64,000 nt of DNA from Ideonella sp. WA131b (GTDB taxonomy: Bacteria > Pseudomonadota > Gammaproteobacteria > Burkholderiales > Burkholderiaceae_C): assembly GCA_023657425.1 (NCBI GenBank), contig JAGTJW010000003.1:372001-436000 (forward strand). Direction: 5' to 3'. Of the stretch, positions 49,511-59,673 are shown piece after piece (positions within the stretch are counted from its first letter, which is position 1; each line of letters begins with the position of its first letter). Made by a program: the position numbers and the translations under genes. Below the pieces are notes generated by a model. That model was given only the letters and a program-made list of their open reading frames with translations, had not been told where the DNA came from and ran no database searches.

Positions 49511-50904
49511 TCACCGCGCTTCTGGCCTTTGTGCTCACGCTGGGCGTCCTCATCATCATCCATGAGTACGGCCACTATCGGGTGGCTGTGGCGTGCGGTG
49601 TGAAGGTGCTGCGCTTCTCGGTGGGCTTCGGCCGCGTGGTCTGGAGCCGCCGCTGGGGAGCCGACGGCACCGAGTTCACGCTCAGTGCGCTGCCGCTTGG
49701 CGGCTACGTTCGCATGCTCGACGAGCGCGAAGCAGATGTGCCGCCGCACGAGCTTCACCGCACCTTCAACCGCCAGCCGCTGGGCAAGCGCGCGGCCATC
49801 GTGGCCGCCGGGCCCCTGGCCAACCTGGCCCTGGCGGTGCTGCTCTATGCCGGCTCGCACTGGATCGGCGTCGAGGAGCCCAAGGCCTTGCTGTCGACGC
49901 CCGCTGCGGGTTCGCCGGCCGATCGGGCCGGCCTGCGCGCGGGTGACTGGGTGCGCAGCTTCGCCACCGACAACGGTGAATGGTCAGAACTGCGATCGAT
50001 GGCCGACCTGCGCTGGGCCGTCACCCGCGCCGCGATGGACCGCCAGGATGTGCGCCTGGAGGTCACCGATCGAGAAGGACGTGCGCGCCGCTCCCTGACG
50101 CTGTCGCTGGCCGGTTTCGATCCCCGAGATGTGGACTCCGGCTTCATGCGTCGCATCGGTTTGGCCGGCGGCTTCAGCGAGCCCGTGGTCGGCGAGGTTC
50201 TCGCCGACGGACCCGCCGCCCGCGCCGGACTGCAGCGCGGCGACCGCGTGCTGGCCATTGACGGTCAGCCGGTGGCCGAGGCCATGGCCGTGGTGGAGCG
50301 CGTGCGGGCGGCGGTGGTCACTGGTGCCGACGGCATGGAGAAGGCGCGCACGCTGCGCTGGTCGGTCGAACGCGCCGGCCGCACGCTGGAACTTGAAGTC
50401 ACACCGCGCCTCGTGCGGCAGGACACACGCGATGGCCCGCGCACGCTGGGTCGCATCGATCTCCAGCCCGGGCAGGCCCCTGAGCGCGTGCTGGTGCGCC
50501 ACGGGCCGCTGGACGGCCTCGTGCTGGGCGCCGAACGCACCTGGGAGGTCTCGGTGATGACGCTGCGCATGCTGGGGCGCATGCTGATCGGCGAGGCCTC
50601 ACTGAAGAACCTCTCCGGCCCCGTCACCATCGCCGACTACGCCGGCCAGAGTGTGCAGCAGGGCCTGGCGTTCTACCTGGGCTTTCTGGCTCTGGTCAGC
50701 GTGAGCCTGGGTGTCCTGAACCTCATGCCCTTGCCCATGCTCGATGGCGGTCACCTCCTGTATTACATTTTCGAGGCTGTCACCGGGCGCCCTGTGTCCG
50801 ACGCATGGCTGGCCCGGCTGCAGCGTGGCGGCATCGTGGTGTTGCTGGCGATGATGTCGCTCGCGCTGTTCAACGACATGGCCCGTCTGCTGGGCCTTCA
50901 CTAG
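49507..50904 (+). CDS. rseP: Site-2 zinc metalloprotease RseP
   Basis: A 465-residue membrane protease. The zinc motif HEYGH (His19, Glu20, His23) lies in the first helix, and the third ligand Asp413 is in MLDGGH near the C-terminus. Between them are the membrane-re-entrant loop LPLGGYVRMLDE, two periplasmic PDZ domains (PADRAGLRAGDWV and PAARAGLQRGDRV) and NLSGPVTIADYAG. It cuts the anti-sigma factor in the envelope-stress response and removes leftover signal peptides. It precedes bamA, whose products it helps monitor, by 5 bases. Confidence 0.96.
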   Translation: MITALLAFVLTLGVLIIIHEYGHYRVAVACGVKVLRFSVGFGRVVWSRRWGADGTEFTLSALPLGGYVRMLDEREADVPPHELHRTFNRQPLGKRAAIVAAGPLANLALAVLLYAGSHWIGVEEPKALLSTPAAGSPADRAGLRAGDWVRSFATDNGEWSELRSMADLRWAVTRAAMDRQDVRLEVTDREGRARRSLTLSLAGFDPRDVDSGFMRRIGLAGGFSEPVVGEVLADGPAARAGLQRGDRVLAIDGQPVAEAMAVVERVRAAVVTGADGMEKARTLRWSVERAGRTLELEVTPRLVRQDTRDGPRTLGRIDLQPGQAPERVLVRHGPLDGLVLGAERTWEVSVMTLRMLGRMLIGEASLKNLSGPVTIADYAGQSVQQGLAFYLGFLALVSVSLGVLNLMPLPMLDGGHLLYYIFEAVTGRPVSDAWLARLQRGGIVVLLAMMSLALFNDMARLLGLH

Positions 50905-50909
50905 ACCTC

Positions 50910-53234
50910 ATGTTCCCATCCTCCCTACAGGCCTCGTCCCTGGCGCCGCTGCGCCGCGTCGTCGCCGTTCTCGTGGCGGCCGCGGCCGGCGGCCTGTCCG
51001 CGCAGACCCTTCCGCGGGCTGTCGAGCCCTTCGTCATTGCCGACATCCGGATCGAGGGTCTGCAGCGCACCGACCCGGGCACCGTCTTCGCGACGCTGCC
51101 GTTCCGGATCGGCGACACCTACACCGACGACAAGGGATCGGCGGCCGTGCGCGCGTTGTTTGCCACCGGCCTGTTCAAGGATGTGCGGCTTGAGATCCAG
51201 GATCGCGCGACCGTCGTCGTCGTCGAGGAGCGGGCGATCATCGCTGCCGTCACCTTCGTCGGCCTGAAGGAGTTCGACAAAGATCCGCTGACCAAGAGCC
51301 TGAAAGACGCCGGCATCGGCGAGGGCCTGCCCTTCGACCGCGCGCTGATCGACCGTGCCGAACAGGAGATCAAGCGCCAGTACCTGAGCCGCAGCCTCTA
51401 CGGCGCCGAGGTCACGACAACGGTGACGCCGCTGGAGCGCAACCGCGTCAGCGTCACCTTCACCATGAACGAGGGCGAAGCCGCGCGCATCGCCGAGGTG
51501 CGCATCTCCGGCACCCGCGTGTTCAGCGAGCGCGAGTTGCTGGAGCAGTTCGAGCTCACGCCCAGTGGCTGGTTCACTTGGTACACCAAGTCCGACCGCT
51601 ACTCGCGCACCAAGCTCAATGCCGATCTCGAGAAGCTGCGCGCCTGGTACTTCAACCGCGGCTACCTCGAGTTCGCGGTCGATTCGACGCAGGTCACGAT
51701 CTCGCCCGACAAACAGACGATCTCGATCGCCATCAACATCCGCGAGGGCCAGCCCTACACCGTGACGGCCGTGCGGTTGGAGGGCGAGTACCTGGGCCGC
51801 GACGAAGAGTTCCGCCGGCTCGTGCTGCTGCAGGCGGGGCAGCCGTTCCGCGGTGATGCCGTCACGGCCTCGCAGCGCCGCTTCCAGGAGTTGTTCGGGC
51901 AATACGGCTACGCCTTCGCCCGAGTCGAGCCCCGCACCGAGATCGACCGCGCCACCGGGCAGGTGGCGGTGGTGATGGCGGCCGAGCCATCGCGCCGTGT
52001 CTACGTGCGGCGCATCGAGGTCGCCGGCAACACGCGCACCCGCGACGAGGTCGTGCGGCGCGAGTTCCGCCAGCTCGAGAGCGCCTGGTACAACGGCAGC
52101 CTGATCCAGCTCAGCAAGCAGCGAGTCGATCGCCTGGGCTACTTCGAGAACGTCGAGATCGAGACCAACGAGGTGCCCGGCGCTCCCGACCAGGCCGATC
52201 TCGTGGTGACCGTGAAGGAAAAGCCCACCGGTAACCTCGCCATCGGTGCCGGCTATTCCAACGCCGAGAAGCTGACCTTCAGTGCCTCGGTCAGCCAGGA
52301 CAATGCTTTCGGCTCGGGTCGCAGCCTGGGTTTCGAGATCAACACCAGCCGCTTCAACCGGCAGCTGTCGCTCCGCACGGTGGATCCTTACTTCACGGTC
52401 GACGGCATCTCGATGGCGGTCGATGCCTTCTACCGGACCGCGCGGCCCGTGAACTTCCTGCTCGAGAGCTACGACCTCCGTACGCCGGGTCTGTCGGTGC
52501 GCTTCGGTGTGCCGTTCTCCGAGCTCGACACCGTGTTCGTGGGTCTGGGCTGGGAGCGCACCGAGCTCGGCACTTCGGTGGGCCTGCCACTGTCATGGCT
52601 GAACTTCCGCGCACTGTACGGCAACAACGCCGATTCCTTCACCACAACCGTAGGCTGGGCTCGCGATGGCAGAGACAGCCTGCTCGTGCCCAGCGCGGGT
52701 CGGTTCCAGCGCGTGCTGTTCGAGTATTCGTTCGCGGGCGAGGTGCGTTACCTCAAGACCAACGTGCAGTATCAGGAGTACTGGTCGCTGCCCTACCGCC
52801 TGACGCTGGGCGTGAACGCCGAACTGGGCCTGGGCAAGGGCCTCGGCGGCAGCCCGTACCCGGTCTTCAAGAACTTCTACGGCGGTGGCCTGGGCACCGT
52901 GCGCGCGTTCGAGCAGAACTCGCTGGGCACAGTGGACCCAACCGGTGCCTACATCGGCGGCGCGAAGCGCTTCAACGTCAACACCGAGCTGTACTTTCCG
53001 GTGCCGGGCTCGGGCAACGACCGTACCCTGCGCATCTTCGCCTTTGCCGATGCCGGCAACGTGTGGGCCGAGCAGGAGCGGGTCACCTGGGACTCGCTGC
53101 GCGCCTCTGTGGGCGTTGGCCTGAGCTGGATCTCCCCGGTGGGCCCGTTGAAGCTCAGCTGGGGCCGGCCGATCCAGGTGCAGCGCAACGATAGAATCCA
53201 ACGCTTCCAATTTCAGATCGGGACTGCCTTTTGA
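50910..53234 (+). CDS. bamA: Outer membrane protein assembly factor BamA
   Basis: A 774-residue Omp85 protein. A signal peptide ends around GLSAQT. Five POTRA domains follow (for example VIADIRIEGLQRTDPGTVF and RIAEVRISGTRVFSERELL), then the 16-strand barrel, ending in the signal FQFQIGTAF with terminal Phe. BamA is the core of the machine that inserts outer-membrane barrels. The loop-6 motif usually reads VRGF or VRGY but here is VRAF, with Ala666 in GTVRAFEQN. The skp start overlaps the stop codon (TGATG). Partners bamB and bamD are elsewhere in this window. Confidence 0.97.
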   Translation: MFPSSLQASSLAPLRRVVAVLVAAAAGGLSAQTLPRAVEPFVIADIRIEGLQRTDPGTVFATLPFRIGDTYTDDKGSAAVRALFATGLFKDVRLEIQDRATVVVVEERAIIAAVTFVGLKEFDKDPLTKSLKDAGIGEGLPFDRALIDRAEQEIKRQYLSRSLYGAEVTTTVTPLERNRVSVTFTMNEGEAARIAEVRISGTRVFSERELLEQFELTPSGWFTWYTKSDRYSRTKLNADLEKLRAWYFNRGYLEFAVDSTQVTISPDKQTISIAINIREGQPYTVTAVRLEGEYLGRDEEFRRLVLLQAGQPFRGDAVTASQRRFQELFGQYGYAFARVEPRTEIDRATGQVAVVMAAEPSRRVYVRRIEVAGNTRTRDEVVRREFRQLESAWYNGSLIQLSKQRVDRLGYFENVEIETNEVPGAPDQADLVVTVKEKPTGNLAIGAGYSNAEKLTFSASVSQDNAFGSGRSLGFEINTSRFNRQLSLRTVDPYFTVDGISMAVDAFYRTARPVNFLLESYDLRTPGLSVRFGVPFSELDTVFVGLGWERTELGTSVGLPLSWLNFRALYGNNADSFTTTVGWARDGRDSLLVPSAGRFQRVLFEYSFAGEVRYLKTNVQYQEYWSLPYRLTLGVNAELGLGKGLGGSPYPVFKNFYGGGLGTVRAFEQNSLGTVDPTGAYIGGAKRFNVNTELYFPVPGSGNDRTLRIFAFADAGNVWAEQERVTWDSLRASVGVGLSWISPVGPLKLSWGRPIQVQRNDRIQRFQFQIGTAF

Positions 53235-53791
53235 TGAAGACGTTCGCTCGCTCCCCGGTGACCTGCGGCCTGGCCGCGGTGGCCATTGCCGCGGCTGGTT
53301 TGGCTGCGGCACCCACGGTCTCGGCGCAGGAGCTCAAGATCGGCTACGTCAACAGCGAGCGCGTGCTGCGCGAGGCGGCGCCCGCGCAGGCTGCTCAGCG
53401 CAAGCTCGAAGCCGAGTTCAGCAAGCGCCAGCGCGAGATGACCGAGGCCGAGCAGCGCCTGAAGGCCGCCGCCGACCGGCTTGAGAAAGACGCTCCCACG
53501 CTGGCCGCCGGCGACAGGAGTCGCCGCGAGCGTGAACTCGTCGAGCAGGACCGCGACCTGCAGCGCAAGCGCCGCGAGTTCCAGGAAGACCTCAACCAGC
53601 GCCGCAACGAGGAGTTGTCGGCCGTGGTGGAGCGCGCCAACCGCGCGATCAAGCAGATCTTCGACAGCGAGAAGTACGACCTGATCCTGCAGGAAGTGAT
53701 CTTCGCTGGCACGCGTGTGGACATCACGGACAAAGTGATCCGCGTTCTGAACGCGCCGGCCGCTGCGACGCCGGCTCCAGCGCCGCGCTGA
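53234..53791 (+). CDS. skp: Periplasmic chaperone Skp (OmpH family)
   Basis: A 185-residue secreted protein. The signal peptide ends at VSAQELKIG. The mature part is a long charged helical hairpin ([18 protein letters not shown] and [18 protein letters not shown]) typical of Skp trimers, ending in an Ala/Pro tail. It holds unfolded outer-membrane proteins on their way to BAM. The ATG at 53234 shares bases with the bamA stop; the TTG at 53231 is ignored. bamA-skp-lpxD is the conserved order. Confidence 0.94.
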   Translation: MKTFARSPVTCGLAAVAIAAAGLAAAPTVSAQELKIGYVNSERVLREAAPAQAAQRKLEAEFSKRQREMTEAEQRLKAAADRLEKDAPTLAAGDRSRRERELVEQDRDLQRKRREFQEDLNQRRNEELSAVVERANRAIKQIFDSEKYDLILQEVIFAGTRVDITDKVIRVLNAPAAATPAPAPR

Positions 53792-53808
53792 GGGCGGCGG
53801 GCGCGCGC

Positions 53809-54846
53809 ATGACGCCGCACGGGCCGGTTCGCCTGGGCGTGCTGGCGCAGCACCTGGGCGCGGAGTTGCGGGGCGACGCGGATGCGCTGATCGAACGTCT
53901 GGGTCCCCTGGAGACGGCGGATGCCCAGACCATCAGCTTCCTGGCCAACCCGCGCTACCAGGTTCAACTGGCGCACTCGCAGGCCGGCTGCGTGATCGTC
54001 GGACAGGCGCTTGCCGACGCGGCGGCGGCGCGCGGTGCGGCGTTGGTGTGCTCCGATCCCTACCACGCCTTTGCGCGTCTGACGCAGTGGTGGGCGGCGC
54101 GCACGCGCCGGCCGCCCGTGCCCGGTGTGCACCCCACGGCAGTGGTGGAAGAAGGCGTCATCATCGCGGCCGACGCTTCGGTGGGCCCGCTGTGCGTCCT
54201 GAGTCGTGGCGCGCGCATCGGGCCCGGTGCGGTCATCGGTCCGCAGTGTCACGTCGGCGAGGGGGCCTCGGTCGGAGCCGGCACCTGGCTGAAGGCTCGC
54301 GTGTTGTTGTCCGACGCCTGCCGCATCGGCGAGCACGGCATCGTGCATGGCGGTGCGGTCATCGGCGCCGACGGCTTCGGCTTTGCACCGCACGAGGGGC
54401 GCTGGGACAAGATCGAGCAGCTTGGTGCGGTGCGCATCGGTGACCAAGTCGAGATCGGCGCCAACACCTGCATCGACCGTGGTGCACTCGATGACACCGT
54501 GCTGGGCGACGGCGTCAAGCTCGACAACCTCGTGCAGATCGGCCACAACGTCCGCATCGGCGACCACACCGCGTTCGCAGGCTGCGTCGGCGTGGCCGGC
54601 AGCGCGCGCATCGGGCGCCACTGCACAGCCGGCGGTGGGGCCATCATCCTGGGGCACCTGGAGATCGTCGACCACGTGCACATCACCGCGGCAACGCTGA
54701 TCACGCGCTCGATCCACAAGCCGGGTCAGTACAGCGGGGCCTTCCCCTTCGACGACAATGCCGCCTGGGAGAAGAACGCTGCGACTCTGCGCCAGCTGCA
54801 CACATTGCGCGAACGCCTGCGCACGCTGGAAAAGAAGAACGCCTGA
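53809..54846 (+). CDS. lpxD: UDP-3-O-(3-hydroxyacyl)glucosamine N-acyltransferase
   Basis: A 345-residue left-handed beta-helix acyltransferase. The N-terminal uridine-binding domain ([20 protein letters not shown]) is followed by hexapeptide repeats such as [18 protein letters not shown], with the catalytic histidine region [11 protein letters not shown], and a C-terminal helix. It performs the third step of lipid A synthesis, adding the N-linked hydroxyacyl chain from acyl-ACP. fabZ follows after 42 bases. Confidence 0.96.
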   Translation: MTPHGPVRLGVLAQHLGAELRGDADALIERLGPLETADAQTISFLANPRYQVQLAHSQAGCVIVGQALADAAAARGAALVCSDPYHAFARLTQWWAARTRRPPVPGVHPTAVVEEGVIIAADASVGPLCVLSRGARIGPGAVIGPQCHVGEGASVGAGTWLKARVLLSDACRIGEHGIVHGGAVIGADGFGFAPHEGRWDKIEQLGAVRIGDQVEIGANTCIDRGALDDTVLGDGVKLDNLVQIGHNVRIGDHTAFAGCVGVAGSARIGRHCTAGGGAIILGHLEIVDHVHITAATLITRSIHKPGQYSGAFPFDDNAAWEKNAATLRQLHTLRERLRTLEKKNA

Positions 54847-54888
54847 TGCGCCACCAGGTGCGCCGACCGCGGGGTACCGGACCACACC

Positions 54889-55329
54889 ATGCTCGACATC
54901 CAACACATCCTGCGCAAGCTGCCGCACCGCTACCCCTTCATCCTGGTCGACCGGGTGCTGGAAATCGAGCACCACGTGCGCATCAAGGCGCTGAAGAACG
55001 TCACCATCAACGAGCCGTTCTTCCAGGGGCACTTTCCGGCCCGGCCGGTGATGCCGGGCGTGCTGATGCTGGAGGCGCTGGCGCAGGCCGCTGCGCTGCT
55101 GAGCTTTGAGAGCGAGGGCACCGAGCCGGGCGACAACACGGTGGTGTACTTCGCGGGCATCGACGAGGCCCGCTTCAAGCGCCCCGTGGGGCCGGGCGAT
55201 CAACTCATCCTCGAGGCCGCCATCGAACGGCAGAAGGCGGGCATCTTCCGCTACAAGGCCCGTGCCACCGTCGACGGCCATCTGGCCGCCGAAGCGCTGC
55301 TGATGTGCACGATGCGCAAGGTGGGCTGA
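54889..55329 (+). CDS. fabZ: 3-hydroxyacyl-[ACP] dehydratase FabZ
   Basis: A 146-residue hot-dog-fold dehydratase. It starts [20 protein letters not shown]. The catalytic histidine is in [11 protein letters not shown] and the glutamate in [11 protein letters not shown]. It dehydrates hydroxyacyl-ACP in fatty acid synthesis and so competes with LpxA and LpxD for hydroxyacyl-ACP, which is why it sits among the lpx genes. Its stop overlaps the lpxA start (TGATG). Confidence 0.97.
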   Translation: MLDIQHILRKLPHRYPFILVDRVLEIEHHVRIKALKNVTINEPFFQGHFPARPVMPGVLMLEALAQAAALLSFESEGTEPGDNTVVYFAGIDEARFKRPVGPGDQLILEAAIERQKAGIFRYKARATVDGHLAAEALLMCTMRKVG

Positions 55330-56120
55330 TGCCGGCGCGCGTGCATGCAACGGCGCTGGTGGACGCGGCCGCCGAGCTCGACGACGGCGTCCTGATCGGG
55401 GCCTACACCCTCATCGGCCCTGGCGTGCGCATCGGCGAAGGCACCACGATCGGCCCCCACTGTGTGATCGAAGGGCCCACCACCATCGGGCGCAACAACC
55501 GCATCGGCAGCCACAACGCCCTGGGCCTGGCGCCGCAGGACAAGAAGTACGCCGGCGAGCCCACCGAGCTCGTCATCGGCGACGGCAACACGGTGTTCCA
55601 GTTCTGCACCTTCAGTCGCGGCACGGCGCAGGACGCGGGCGTCTCGCGGGTTGGCAACGACAACTGGATCATGGCCTACGTGCACCTGGCGCACGACGTG
55701 CAGCTGGGCAGTCACACCATACTGGCCAACAACGCCACCCTGGCCGGCCACGTTCATGTGGATGACTGGGCCATCATCGGCGGCCTTTCCGGCATCCACC
55801 AGTTCTGCCACATCGGCGCGCATGCGATGACGGGCTTCCAGAGCCACGTGAGCCAGGACGTGCCGCCCTACATGACGGTGTCGGGCAATCCGCTCGCGGT
55901 GCACGGCTTCAACGCCGAGGGCCTGCGTCGGCGCGGCTTCAGCCGCGAACGCATCGGACTCGTCAAGCAGATGCACAGGCTGCTGTACCGAGAGGGCCTC
56001 ACGCTCGAGGTGGCCAAGGTCGCACTCTCCGAGCTGAAGGGCACGGTCGAAGGTGGTGACGCCGACGTCGACAGGCTGCTCGATTTCCTCGCCGCGTCCA
56101 CCCGCGGCATCGTGAGATAG
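55329..56120 (+). CDS. lpxA: Acyl-ACP:UDP-N-acetylglucosamine O-acyltransferase
   Basis: A 263-residue left-handed beta-helix enzyme with hexapeptide repeats ([17 protein letters not shown]). The catalytic histidine region is [11 protein letters not shown], and the C-terminal helical domain includes [12 protein letters not shown]. It commits UDP-GlcNAc to lipid A. The ATG at 55329 fits the family start [20 protein letters not shown]. lpxB begins 13 bases after it. Confidence 0.97.
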   Translation: MPARVHATALVDAAAELDDGVLIGAYTLIGPGVRIGEGTTIGPHCVIEGPTTIGRNNRIGSHNALGLAPQDKKYAGEPTELVIGDGNTVFQFCTFSRGTAQDAGVSRVGNDNWIMAYVHLAHDVQLGSHTILANNATLAGHVHVDDWAIIGGLSGIHQFCHIGAHAMTGFQSHVSQDVPPYMTVSGNPLAVHGFNAEGLRRRGFSRERIGLVKQMHRLLYREGLTLEVAKVALSELKGTVEGGDADVDRLLDFLAASTRGIVR

Positions 56121-56133
56121 GGAGCACGCGGCC

Positions 56134-57264
56134 ATGCAGTTGGCCATGGTCGCGGGCGAGACCTCTGGCGACCTGCTCGCCTCCTTGCTGCTGGGCGGTG
56201 TCAGGGCCCGCTGGCCTGCGCTGCAGACGGCTGGCATCGGCGGCCCGAGGATGAGCGCGCTGGGCTTCGACGCCTGGTGGCCCAGCGACCGCCTCGCCGT
56301 GCGCGGCTACGTCGAGGTGCTGCGCCACTACCGCGGCATCAAGGCCATTCGGGACGCGCTCGGCGACCGCCTGCTGCGCGAGCGTCCGGCCGGCTTCGTG
56401 GGCATTGACGCGCCGGACTTCAACCTCGGCCTTGAGAAGCGACTCAAGGCCGGCGGCGTCCGCACCGTGCACTTCGTGTGTCCCAGCATCTGGGCCTGGC
56501 GCGGCGGCCGAGCCCGGAAGATGGCCGAGAGCTGCGACCACGTGCTGTGCCTGTTCCCCTTCGAGCCCGAGCTGCTCGCCCGGCACGGCGTGGCGGCCAG
56601 CTACGTGGGGCATCCGCTGGCCGATGCCATCCCGCTGCAGCCGCCGCGGCAGGCCAGCCGCGCCGCTTTGGGCCTGGGCGAGCACGACGAGGTGCTGGCC
56701 GTGCTGCCCGGCAGCCGCAAGAGCGAGATCCTCGCCATCGCACCGCGCTTCTTGCAGGCGGTGGCGCGGCTGGCCCGCTCGCGGCCAGGGTTGCGCTTCG
56801 TGTTGCCGGTGGCGCCGGGCCTGCGGGGCCTGGTGGAGCCGCTCGTGGCGCAGCACGCCCCCGACGCCGGTCTGCGGCTGCTCGATGGCCAGAGCCACGC
56901 CGCGCTGGCCGCCTGCGACCTGACGCTCATCGCCAGCGGCACGGCCACGCTGGAGGCGGCGCTCTTCAAGCGGCCCATGGTCATCGGCTACGCCATGCAC
57001 CCCTGGAGCTGGCAACTCATGAAGCGCATGGCCTACCAGCCCTGGGTGGGGCTGCCCAACATCCTGGCGGGCGAGTTTCTCGTGCCCGAGCGCATCCAGG
57101 AACACTGCAACCCCGAACGGCTCGAGCGCGACGTGCTCGAGTGGCTGGGCGACGCGCCACGGCGCGAGCGCGTGGCGGCGCGTTTCGTCGACATGCACCT
57201 GCTGCTGCGCCAGGATACGGCCAGGCGCGCCACCGATGCCCTCGCGCAAGTCTTTTCGCTTTGA
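56134..57264 (+). CDS. lpxB: Lipid-A-disaccharide synthase
   Basis: A 376-residue GT-B glycosyltransferase. It starts [19 protein letters not shown] and has YIDAPDFN-like [24 protein letters not shown]-like [25 protein letters not shown]-like [11 protein letters not shown], and the late [19 protein letters not shown]. It condenses UDP-diacylglucosamine with lipid X to form the lipid A disaccharide at the inner membrane. Its end overlaps the rnhB start by 29 bases. Confidence 0.96.
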   Translation: MQLAMVAGETSGDLLASLLLGGVRARWPALQTAGIGGPRMSALGFDAWWPSDRLAVRGYVEVLRHYRGIKAIRDALGDRLLRERPAGFVGIDAPDFNLGLEKRLKAGGVRTVHFVCPSIWAWRGGRARKMAESCDHVLCLFPFEPELLARHGVAASYVGHPLADAIPLQPPRQASRAALGLGEHDEVLAVLPGSRKSEILAIAPRFLQAVARLARSRPGLRFVLPVAPGLRGLVEPLVAQHAPDAGLRLLDGQSHAALAACDLTLIASGTATLEAALFKRPMVIGYAMHPWSWQLMKRMAYQPWVGLPNILAGEFLVPERIQEHCNPERLERDVLEWLGDAPRRERVAARFVDMHLLLRQDTARRATDALAQVFSL

Positions 57265-57868
57265 GCAGCTCGGCCCGGGATGGGACCGGCCGGGCCTGGT
57301 GGCCGGTGTCGACGAGGCCGGCCGCGGCCCGCTCGCGGGGCCGGTGGTGGCGGCGGCCGTCATCCTCGACGACCTGCAGCCCATCCGCGGGCTGGCCGAC
57401 TCCAAGGCGCTCACGGCGCGCAAGCGCGAGGGGCTGTTCGACGAGATCCGCGCCCGCGCGCTGTGCTGCAGCGTCGCCTTGGCCAGTGTCGACGAAATCG
57501 ACCGCCTGAACATCCTGCGGGCCACGCTGCTGGCGATGCGTCGTGCCGTCGACGGGTTGCGCCTGCCGCCGCACCGCGTCGTGGTGGACGGCAACCGCGT
57601 CCCCATGCTGCCCATGCCGGTGGCGGCCGTCATCAAGGGCGACGCCCAGGTGGCGGCCATCTCGGCAGCCTCGATCCTTGCCAAGGTCACGCGCGACCGG
57701 CTCTGCGCCGAGCTGCACACGCGGTTCCCGCTCTACGGCTTCGAAGGCCACAAGGGCTATCCCACGCCCGCGCACCTGGCCGCGCTGCGCACCCACGGGC
57801 CGTGCCCGGAGCACCGGCGCAGCTACGCGCCCGTGCGCGCCTGCCTGCGCGGGGAGGGCGGATCTTGA
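57236..57868 (+). CDS. rnhB: Ribonuclease HII
   Basis: A 210-residue RNase H2. The active-site acidic residues are in [17 protein letters not shown] (Asp and Glu), VVVDGN and [23 protein letters not shown] is the C-terminal signature. It removes RNA primers and single ribonucleotides from DNA. The start at 57236 overlaps lpxB. The stop overlaps the TTG start of the next gene (TTGA). lpxB-rnhB-methylase is a common betaproteobacterial order. Confidence 0.96.
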   Translation: MPSRKSFRFEQLGPGWDRPGLVAGVDEAGRGPLAGPVVAAAVILDDLQPIRGLADSKALTARKREGLFDEIRARALCCSVALASVDEIDRLNILRATLLAMRRAVDGLRLPPHRVVVDGNRVPMLPMPVAAVIKGDAQVAAISAASILAKVTRDRLCAELHTRFPLYGFEGHKGYPTPAHLAALRTHGPCPEHRRSYAPVRACLRGEGGS

Positions 57869-58647
57869 GCGACCTGCAGCGCATCGCCTCGCGAGACAAC
57901 GCGCTGCTCGTCCGCCTGCGCCGGCTGGCGCAAGACGCCACGGGCTACCGCCGCGTCGGCCAGACCTGGCTGGAGGGCGACCACCTCTGCCGCGCCTTCG
58001 TGCAGCGCGGGGGCCGGGCTGCGCAGGCCGTGTTCACCGACGAAGCCTGGCAGCAGCCGGCCCTGCGCGCCCTGGCCGCCGGGGCCGAGCGCGTGGTGCT
58101 GGTGCCGGCGGCGCTGTTTGCCGGCATCAGCAGCCTGCCGAGCCCGGCGCTGATGGGCTTCCTCGTCGAGCTGCCGCCCGCAGCCGCGCTGCAGCCCGGC
58201 GCACACACGCTGGTGCTGGACCGCGTGCAGGATGCCGGCAACGTCGGCAGCATGCTGCGCAGCGCGGCAGCCTTCGGCGTGCGCCAGGTGATCGCGCTCA
58301 AGGGCACGGCCGCGCTGTGGAGCCCCAAGGTGCTGCGCGCCGGGATGGGCGCGCACTTCGGCCTGGCGCTGATCGACGGTGCCGAGCCGGCGCTGCTGGA
58401 CGGGCTGGCCGTGCCGCTGGTGGCCACCAGCTCGCACGCCGGCGCGGCACTGCCCCACGCCGCACTGCCGGCGCCCTGCGCCTGGGTGATGGGCCACGAA
58501 GGGCAGGGCGTCGATGCCGTGCTGCTGGCGCGCTGCGCGCACACCGTGCGCATCCCGCAGCCCGGCGGGGAGGAGTCGCTCAACGTGGCGGCGGCGGCGG
58601 CGGTGTGCCTGTACGAGTCGGCGCGACGCGACGGCGGCGCTCAGTAG
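57865..58647 (+). CDS. TrmH-family (SpoU) RNA 2'-O-methyltransferase
   Basis: A 260-residue SPOUT methyltransferase. The N-terminal substrate-binding part includes [19 protein letters not shown]. The catalytic knot has motif 1 [20 protein letters not shown], motif 2 [11 protein letters not shown] and motif 3 [18 protein letters not shown]. It likely methylates a ribose in rRNA or tRNA; the exact site is unknown. The start is TTG overlapping the rnhB stop, with GGGGAGGG just upstream as a strong ribosome-binding site. Its 3' end overlaps ppsR on the other strand by 7 bases. Confidence 0.9.
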   Translation: MSDLQRIASRDNALLVRLRRLAQDATGYRRVGQTWLEGDHLCRAFVQRGGRAAQAVFTDEAWQQPALRALAAGAERVVLVPAALFAGISSLPSPALMGFLVELPPAAALQPGAHTLVLDRVQDAGNVGSMLRSAAAFGVRQVIALKGTAALWSPKVLRAGMGAHFGLALIDGAEPALLDGLAVPLVATSSHAGAALPHAALPAPCAWVMGHEGQGVDAVLLARCAHTVRIPQPGGEESLNVAAAAAVCLYESARRDGGAQ

Positions 58648-59474
58648 ATGAGCCGGTCGGGCCGCAGGTCGCGCAGGATCGTCGTTGCGATCTCCTCGAT
58701 GCTCTTGTGCGTGGACGACAGCCACGACACGCCCTCGCGCCGCATCATGGTCTCGGCCTCGCGGACCTCGTAGCGGCAGTTCTCGATCGCGGCGTACTTG
58801 CTGCCGGGGCGGCGCTCGTGGCGGATCTGCGAGAGGCGGTCGGGGTCGATGGTCAGGCCGAAGCACTTGCGCTTGTAGGGGGCCAGCGGCGTGGGCAGGC
58901 GGCCGCGTTCGAAGTCCTCCGGGATCAGCGGGTAGTTTGCTGCCTTGATGCCGTGCTGCATGGCCAGGTACAGGCTGGTGGGGGTTTTGCCGCTGCGGCT
59001 CACGCCCAGCAGGATGACGTCGGCCTGCTCGAGGTTGCGCGCGCTCTGGCCGTCGTCGTGCACGAGGCTGAAGTTGATCGCCTCGATGCGGTCGGAGTAC
59101 TCCTGGCTCCTTGACACATCCGAGAAGCGGCCCACACGGTGGTTGCTCTTGACGCCGAACTCCTCTTCAAGCGGTTCGACGAAGGTGCGGAACAGGTCCA
59201 TCACCAGGCCCTTGCAGCCCTCGCCGCGGGCCCCGGTGAGGATGTCGCGAACGTCCTCACGCACCAGGGTGACGAACACGATGGGACGCTGGCCCTCACG
59301 CTCGGCCGTGGCATCGATCTCGGCGCGGACCTGGTGCGCCTTGTCGGGCGTGTCGATGAAGGGCCGCCGGACGTGCCTTGGCCTGGCGGAGAACTGCGCC
59401 AGGATGGAATTCCCGAAGGTCTCAGCGGTGATGCCGGTGCCGTCCGAGACAAAGAACACGGTGCGTTCGGGCAT
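58641..59474 (-). CDS. ppsR: PEP synthase regulatory protein (kinase/pyrophosphorylase)
   Basis: A 277-residue DUF299 protein, the same length as the E. coli enzyme. It starts [20 protein letters not shown] and has the P-loop [15 protein letters not shown], then [15 protein letters not shown]. It switches PEP synthase off by ADP-dependent phosphorylation of a threonine next to the catalytic histidine, and on again by phosphate-dependent dephosphorylation. Longer starts at 59516 and 59519 were rejected. It is transcribed divergently from its target ppsA across a 199-base gap. Confidence 0.95.
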   Translation of the reverse strand: MPERTVFFVSDGTGITAETFGNSILAQFSARPRHVRRPFIDTPDKAHQVRAEIDATAEREGQRPIVFVTLVREDVRDILTGARGEGCKGLVMDLFRTFVEPLEEEFGVKSNHRVGRFSDVSRSQEYSDRIEAINFSLVHDDGQSARNLEQADVILLGVSRSGKTPTSLYLAMQHGIKAANYPLIPEDFERGRLPTPLAPYKRKCFGLTIDPDRLSQIRHERRPGSKYAAIENCRYEVREAETMMRREGVSWLSSTHKSIEEIATTILRDLRPDRLIY

Positions 59475-59673
59475 GGCGGCGGCGGTTCGGGCCGGGGGCT
59501 GTCGCGATCCGGTCATCATAAGGAGACAGTCCCTAGAATCCGTGGGTTTTCCCGCCTCGCCACCCCGACGTGAACCTCACCGGCCCCGAACAAGCAGAAC
59601 AAGCTGCCGGCAGCAGGACGATCGGCGTGGTGTCAGCCAGGGCACCGGTTTACCCCCATCACGGAGCTTTCCC

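Noticed and set aside
53809-56120. Repeated hexapeptide pattern in lpxD and lpxA considered as a DNA repeat
   Set aside because: This is the normal left-handed beta-helix protein repeat of these enzymes; the DNA is not repetitive.
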